Assembly (NCBI GenBank): GCA_900095095.1
Contig: FMBT01000170.1
Coordinates: 1-25,573, forward strand
DNA length: 25,573 bases
DNA from: Fragilariopsis cylindrus CCMP1102
Taxonomy: Eukaryota; Bacillariophyta; Bacillariophyceae; Bacillariales; Bacillariaceae
Direction of reading: 5' to 3'
Part shown: piece after piece, positions 20,043 to 25,573 of the stretch
Position numbering within the stretch: position 1 is the stretch's first letter
How the letters are laid out: each line of letters begins with the position of its first letter
Position numbers and translations under genes: made by a program
Notes under the pieces: model-generated
Told to the model about the DNA's origin: nothing
Seen by the model: the letters and a program-made list of their open reading frames with translations, nothing else
Database searches by the model: none

Positions 20043-20399
20043 GGCGTTGTCCCTTACGCCTTGTGGATGATCATTAAGGATAGAAAGCAAAAGATAAAAC
20101 CCTTTGGACGTATATGGATAGTACTGGCCTTGACATACTATTTGTCACGGAAAAGAGGTATGCAGGATGCAGGTTTCGAAGGTGTATGCAAAGAAAAAAA
20201 GAAAAGTCGAAAGAATCTTAGTAATCTCGCTCAGTCTCGTATTTGAAACACGACCATCTAGTGACTGGAGTTAGTCGATCTAATCGAATATTGATAAGGG
20301 CGCGCAAATAAATGCACATGAAAATTAAGTTGATATAATCATAGTTTTATTAATACATTATTGTATAACATAGACTACGTAATTACAATTGTAATTCAT
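20043..20399. other. Spacer and probable missing 5' exon of the RBR gene
   Basis: The minus-strand frame of the RBR gene stays open to 20144. An acceptor-like CTCTTTTCCGTGACAAATAG at about 20139-20158 could bring in an upstream exon, but I could not find a phase-matched ATG exon. The remainder, up to the stop of the phosphoesterase, is AT-rich with poly-T on the minus strand. Confidence 0.4.
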
Positions 20400-22595
20400 C
20401 TAAAATACTTCTTCGGGATAATCTGATTCCATAGAAATTACTTCAGTGCGATCATCTTTAACTACTGTATCAGATTGACAACCCGGCCTTTTGTATATAC
20501 CGTCATCTTGAAACTCGATAATATCATCCTGGCCTCCCATAATCGGTTGATAGAGGAAATAATTTCGGAAGAAGATCCAAAACATAGCTATGGCTGTGAT
20601 AAAAAATCCAAGTATGACCATAATGATGACTATCGCTATCAATAACTTTACATAGTCCTTCTCGTCACTGTTCAAGTTTTGTGCAACGTTTTGAGGAGTC
20701 GGAAACCAGTTGGGTAACTGTCCAATCGTACCATCACACTTCCAATATTCCTCGACGAAGGCCATCCATATCATAGTTGATCGGAATTCTGTCTTTTTAA
20801 TAACAACGTGCTCCTTAGGTGCAAGTCGACGTAAGATCTTCTGAACGTGTATCGCTTCAAAGTCATGACAATAAAGATGATATTTGGTATTAGCATCAGA
20901 TTCGTCCAACGATCCGATCAAGATAAACTTTGGTAATGTTGGTAGCCATGTCAGATCATCACCATTGCTATATTGATTCAAAGTTCGATTGGCTTTTGCA
21001 ATAACTTTAGAAGGAAAAGTTCCCAAGTGAACGACAGTATCATTGAATGGCGCAACGGCTATAATATCATCTGCAATAAGAGTAGCATTGTTAAATAGAT
21101 CATACCTCCAAGCATCCTTTGACAAAAGCATTGCCATGGGAAGATCGTCCTCTTCATTCGTTGCTTCCTCCTCGATGGCTTCCATGGTTTGTCGTGACTT
21201 GAAGAATATTTTAGGTATAACTTCATCACGGTATAACCCCCACAAGGAACCTTCCGCGTCCACGGGTCGCTCAAAAAAGTAGCTTTGTGGTGCGCAACCA
21301 ATTTCTTTCTTCAGTCCTAATTTTTCACGTGTTTGATCGATGAACTTTGATAATTCTTTGCCATTTTTTGTTTCCCCATCCTCTGAACGCGAAAATCCTA
21401 ACGTATCCTGAAATAATACTTGTTTATTGGCATCTAAGAATGCATGTGAGAATAATGACGTCGAATTCTCGCTTCGAACTGATTCCTTTTTAGGGAAAGA
21501 AACGAAGCCTACTGTATCCATATATCGACCGGCTTCGAACGTCATAGTTGTATCTTCTAATTGCTTCACTCCACGATAATGTGTGTGTCCGGTAATAAAC
21601 ACAACTGGCATACCCTGTCCAATATTGCTTCTAATCGCTGATTTGATAACTTGCACTAACGGATCGACTAAGTCCATGTGAGCTAAAACTAATATAGCAT
21701 CATAATGTTCTTCTACTAGTGCGTTCACAAACCACTCCTGCGCAACAACTGTTTCAACATCCTCGATAACAATACCGGAATTGGGAGCATAATCTTTCAT
21801 GTTGTATAAAAAACCAAATGTAAGTAATTTGCTATTTTTCCATGTAAAATTTTATATCGATTACCAAGGGGTTGTTGTGAACCGTCATCGTAATCATTAC
21901 CTGTTCCGTGTGACAATTGTTTAGTATTCGTCTCAGCTCTATTGATATTCGATGTTAAATATCGGTCACCCCACCAATCCACATATCCACCCGGTCGGGT
22001 CATAAATTCTATATTTTTCTTACTGTACAATTCATGATTGCCACAGGTAAGAACATCATATGGCATTTTCTCCAATAGTGGAATTAAATATCCTGGATAA
22101 TTTCCAGATCCATCTGTTCCACCAGGTTCATTACCCATACCCATTTGACTCAGTCCTGTACCATGAATAAAGTCACCATTGTTCACGAAAAATATATCTC
22201 GATGTTGATTTTGTGGTTTATCAGCATCATCATCACCATAGGCATCGCAATGATCTTTCAAATTTTCCCAAAATGATAGTACGTCACCCAGATCAGCATC
22301 GTAGTGTGGTTCCTGACGACTGTGACCACCCAGCTAAAAGGAAGGAAGGACAAAAGAATCAGAAAAGGAAAGAATCAATATTGAGAGAATGATATACAGT
22401 ACCATGCAGAGCTGAAAACGACTCGACTGTGTGTGAAGAAATGAAGAATGCCAATCGAGAATAACCATTCCATTCCATTATACAGAATATTTTAGTGTTT
22501 AATAACGATAATCAATATACTATAGTACTTACCCAAGAATGTAAATCAGTTAAGACAACGACGTTGATATCACCAAAGGGAAGATTTGGCATCTT

Positions 22596-22627
<32 letters not shown>

Positions 22628-22826
22628 GAATACCACCACCATTATTAGAACTGCTGCTCCTGCTGCTGCTGCTGCTGCTGCTGATAGCGTTAGTAGAGAA
22701 TGAATCGATATCGATATAGGATGATCCTATTAGTAGAGCAATAATAAAGCAGAGCCTGAAAGAAAACAACGACGGCAAAGAAGTAGCATCATCAGTCGTG
22801 CTGCTACGATTAGTTGATCGAAACAT
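20400..22826 (-). CDS. Calcineurin-like metallophosphoesterase, type I membrane protein, one frame break
   Basis: Exon 1 is 22533-22826 (98 codons), then a 199-bp intron (GTAAGT ... TTTTAG, phase 0), then exon 2 at 20400-22333. Exon 2 is 1934 nt, one short of whole codons. The break is at an A5 run (T5 on plus, 21835-21839): one more A yields GKNSKLLTFGFLYN, matching the paralogue's GRNSTVLVFGFLYD. The protein is about 742 residues. An N-terminal hydrophobic signal (about 24-37) is followed by Ser and Asn runs. The metal-site motifs come in order: D-x-H (LTDLHSW), NNGDFIHGTG, GNHE, LAHMD and GHTHYRG (about 347). Fold and motif order fit the 5'-nucleotidase/UshA side of the calcineurin-like superfamily, so a lumenal or extracellular phosphohydrolase is inferred. 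A single TM helix (about 662-687) and a short acidic cytosolic tail complete it. Confidence 0.85.
22599..22683. repeat. TTA and CTG trinucleotide tracts inside the phosphoesterase first exon
   Basis: A (TTA)n run (about 22599-22627) encodes poly-Asn and a (CTG)n run (about 22651-22683) poly-Ser on the minus strand. They form a low-complexity linker between the signal segment and the catalytic domain. Confidence 0.85.
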
Positions 22827-22862
22827 AATGAATATTGACGGATATTTTGGATCTTTTCCTTT

Positions 22863-22895
<33 letters not shown>

Positions 22896-23447
22896 TGGAA
22901 TCTACTACTCCACTAGTCTATTGTTTTTCTTGATAGATCCCTTGGCTGTTCGGAGCTACAATGTACTGTAGAGTGCAGATGGTAATTACGTTGTATGTTT
23001 TTGGTGGTTGAGTTTACTAAAGCTGTATATAATATGTGTACTCGAAGTAGTGACTTTTAATTAAATCATCATAAGTACAAAAAGTTAAAAAGGTGAAAGA
23101 ATTGAGAATAAGGCTTTTGCTTCGATCAAGCAATGCAATGATCACGCCCTATTATTTTATTGCGGCGGCGAAATAAAAAGATTTCGTTAAATACAGTATC
23201 AAAAAGAAGCTAAAGCATGTCTAAATTCATTATCTGAGTGAGTCGTGCGCTGAAGGTCATCTTTTCGAGTCTTTTTCACGTGGTGTGCGTTAAGTAGAAA
23301 TCACGATACAACGCAAAGTGTTATTATTATCATTCATTTTGTCATAATAATATTTACCTTTTGATTCTTGTTGACCTAACAACAAAAGACAAAAGAAAAG
23401 AAACTGCAAGCAAACAATATTGAACATAGACGACAACGACGACGACG
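22827..23447. other. Head-to-head promoter region between the phosphoesterase paralogues
   Basis: About 620 bp between two divergent start codons, so it probably works as a shared promoter. Beyond the TC-rich tract at 22863-22895 I see no conserved element and no small gene. Confidence 0.5.
22863..22895. repeat. TCTCTG / TC microsatellite
   Basis: Three CTCTGT-type units run into a pure TC tract, 30-60 bp upstream of the minus-strand phosphoesterase ATG. It reads as GA on that strand, so it lies in the leader or core promoter. Confidence 0.8.
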
Positions 23448-25573
23448 ATGATGATGTGGATAATAAGAAAGCGATGGCATAACCATAATCGACGCCATTT
23501 TGATGATCAATCCTCCGTTTTCTTTGTTGGAATAGCATTGCTTATTTTCTTGTCATTCCTTGTGACGGTGACGACGGCTGATAATACTGATGTAGTAAAA
23601 AGTAATGCCGACGTCAATAATAGTCTATTATCATTGAAACCAAATCTTCCTTTTGGTGATATTAATTTACTAGTCGTATCGGACGTACATTCATTTGTTG
23701 GTGGTCATCCACATGAACCAGATCGGAATGCTGATTATGGAGATTTATATTCATTCCATGAACGTCTTAAAGAATACATGAACAACAATCAAAATCAGAA
23801 TCAAATGGATGGTCGTAGTCGTGATTTATGGTTATTAAATAATGGTGATTGGTTACATGGGACAGGATTAGCCATGGATGGCAATGCCACTAATCTATTA
23901 CCTATTATTACTTCAATGCCATGGGATGCATTGAGTATGGGAAATCATGAGGCGATATACAGTGACGTGTTACAGGATATGAAAGAATCCATGTTACCAA
24001 AATTTCCTGGAAAATATATCACAAGTAATGTATTGTGGAAGAATAATAATACTACCAGTGATAATAATAATAATAATAAGGAACAAGAACAAGAACAACT
24101 ACAACCCTTCGGTGAGCGGTATCAATTATTAAAAGGTCGTAATTCGACTGTATTAGTATTTGGATTCTTATATGATATGGAAAGACCATCCTCAACGATA
24201 CAGGTTGTTCCTGTCGAAGAAACAATAGAGGAAGATTGGTTTCGAGATATTCTTGTTAGTAACAATAACAACGATAACGATAACGATAACGATAACGATA
24301 ATGATAACGAAGAACAAAAATACAATTACGATGCGATTATTGTGATGGCACATATGGATACTGATATCCATTAATTGATCTAATATATGAAAAAATTCGA
24401 TCCTATGTGGATCCAAAGATGCCAATACAATTTATTAATGGACATTCTCATACACGTTCTTTTACAAATAATATCAAAAAGGATCAGTATGTACACAAAT
24501 TATTACCCGGTGGTTTATTTGATACCATTGGTTGGGTAACAATTCCTAAATTTGATACAGCACAAACATTAGATATCCAACAATAAAAGATGGTACCACA
24601 AATGAATTTCAACATCAATTCCTGAATACCAGCAAATCATACTTACAGTCAACATTATTCGGTGACGACTACGACGACGACGACCGTACCAACATTACGC
24701 ACACCCAAGGGGGATGCAATATCACGTCTCATTAACGATACACAAACAAAATTAGAATTGAATCAAATTGTGCCTGTCCTGGTAAAGATTTTTATCGCAA
24801 TGTATCCATCTATGATGAGAACTCGTTATGGAAATTATGGAGAGATCATGTGGTGAAAACACAAATATTTAAAAAGAATACAGATCGGGTGATGTTAGTA
24901 TCCAAGAAAACATTTAGATATGACCTACGTGGTAGTGGGATTGGTAAACATGACGATGATGCCAATGACGTTAGATGATGTGATTGCAATCGCACCGTAT
25001 ATGGAAAAGGTGATTTATGTGGGTGATGTTCCGGATTGGATGGTCCGACGAATGAATAATACATTCAATACGTATAGTCATCATAATATAATACCTGATT
25101 ATGTATTAGCAGGTGATTTAGATGAAGTTAAGACAGCAGAAACGTATCAACTATATACACATGAGGTGGACGTGCCAAAAATTAAAGCCAAATTAGAAAA
25201 GTATAATTTCCAAAATTTTGTATTAAAGTATACAGGCAATCGAGATACTTTGTATTGGTTAGATTATGTTCGTAATGCATATCCATGTAAGGGATTAACT
25301 GGAAAAGAAGAAGAAAAAAGAATGAAAACAAAACCATACTTTTATGATCCAAATGAATTAGAAGAAGAAGATACCGATGGGCAATTTTCCATAGAAGATA
25401 AAGAAGAAGACGATGACGATGATAACGTTAACAGCGAGGACATAGAATGGACCTTACCACCGGGTGATGAATATCTCGGTTACGTTCCGGGGAAGGGAGA
25501 AACGCATACGTTATCGAATGATGTTTATGAAAAGTATACAACACCAGAAGAACGTGAAAAGGAAAAGAATGAT
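23448..25573 (+). CDS. Second calcineurin-like metallophosphoesterase, multiple frame breaks, 3'-truncated by the window edge
   Basis: This is a paralogue of the minus-strand gene. The intact first frame (23448-24374) has a signal-anchor (about 24-42). It also has SDVHSF, NNGDWLHGTG, GNHE and VMAHMD, separated by Asn- and Asp-rich insertions. It then stops, while the alignment to the paralogue continues in other frames: LIDLIYEKIRSYV and INGHSHTR, then NDTQTKLEL, CPGKDFYRN, RYDL and LDDVIAIAPY, and from about 24965 open to the window edge. The required changes are near 24368 (-1), 24577 (-1), 24709 (+1), 24773 (-1) and 24955 (+1). All metal-ligand motifs survive. It lacks the intron found after TDLHSW in its partner. 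It is either a young pseudogene or a region of poor base accuracy; a working spliced form is not supported. The C-terminus is beyond the window. Confidence 0.75.
24270..24309. repeat. AACGAT hexanucleotide tract
   Basis: Several GATAAC/AACGAT units encode an Asn-Asp repeat inside a loop between catalytic motifs of the plus-strand phosphoesterase. The repeat keeps frame. Confidence 0.85.

Noticed and set aside
14440..24980. Programmed -1 ribosomal frameshifting as the main explanation for the breaks
   Set aside because: The sites do not share a classical X-XXY-YYZ slippery heptamer, and several shifts would be needed in one gene, two of them +1. Kept only as a remote alternative.
1..25573. 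CRISPR array, bacterial operon or prophage
   Set aside because: No regularly spaced repeats, no Shine-Dalgarno-led gene clusters; introns and gene content are eukaryotic.

Overview
The window is nuclear DNA from a eukaryote, most likely a diatom or a close stramenopile relative. That placement is an inference from three things: short GT-AG introns inside ordinary eukaryotic genes (eIF4A, an ER-type cyclophilin, an Ariadne-like RBR ligase), a class C GPCR with no large extracellular domain, and long Ser/Asn/Gln-rich low-complexity tracts in an AT-rich background.

Layout, left to right. 1-757 (-) is the 3'-truncated remainder of an unrecognised Gln-rich gene. 2163-3523 (-) is a class C-type 7TM receptor rebuilt here from four exons, one of only 28 nt; a probable cytoplasmic tail lies at 1674-2162. 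4239-5171 (+) is a cyclophilin with a signal peptide. It converges on eIF4A (5464-7300, -; three exons, the first only 17 coding nt). A 1.7-kb divergent intergenic region leads to a 1126-residue protein with a disordered N-terminus and kinesin-light-chain-type TPRs (9016-12396, +). A small twin-CX9C protein follows (13084-13413, -), then a decayed non-LTR reverse-transcriptase fragment (13873-14159, +). Abutting that fragment is a GC-richer gene for an HTTM/vitamin-K-carboxylase-like membrane protein (14160-15721 or on to 15971, +). Next is a HEAT/ARM-plus-RBR ubiquitin ligase (16255-20042, -). Last comes a head-to-head pair of calcineurin-like metallophosphoesterase paralogues (20400-22826, -, and 23448 to the window end, +).

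The genes do not form an obvious pathway. The most notable pattern is that several genes can be read to full length only across single-nucleotide frame changes, mostly one missing base and often at short homopolymers. The receptor has one well-supported change plus several in its tail, the HTTM gene has one to three, the minus-strand phosphoesterase has exactly one, and the plus-strand phosphoesterase has about five. The TPR, RBR, eIF4A and cyclophilin genes (roughly 9 kb of coding sequence) have none. This uneven pattern could reflect local assembly error, recent pseudogenisation or, less likely, recoding. Resequencing plus RNA data would decide. No CRISPR array, rRNA, tRNA or intact mobile element was found.
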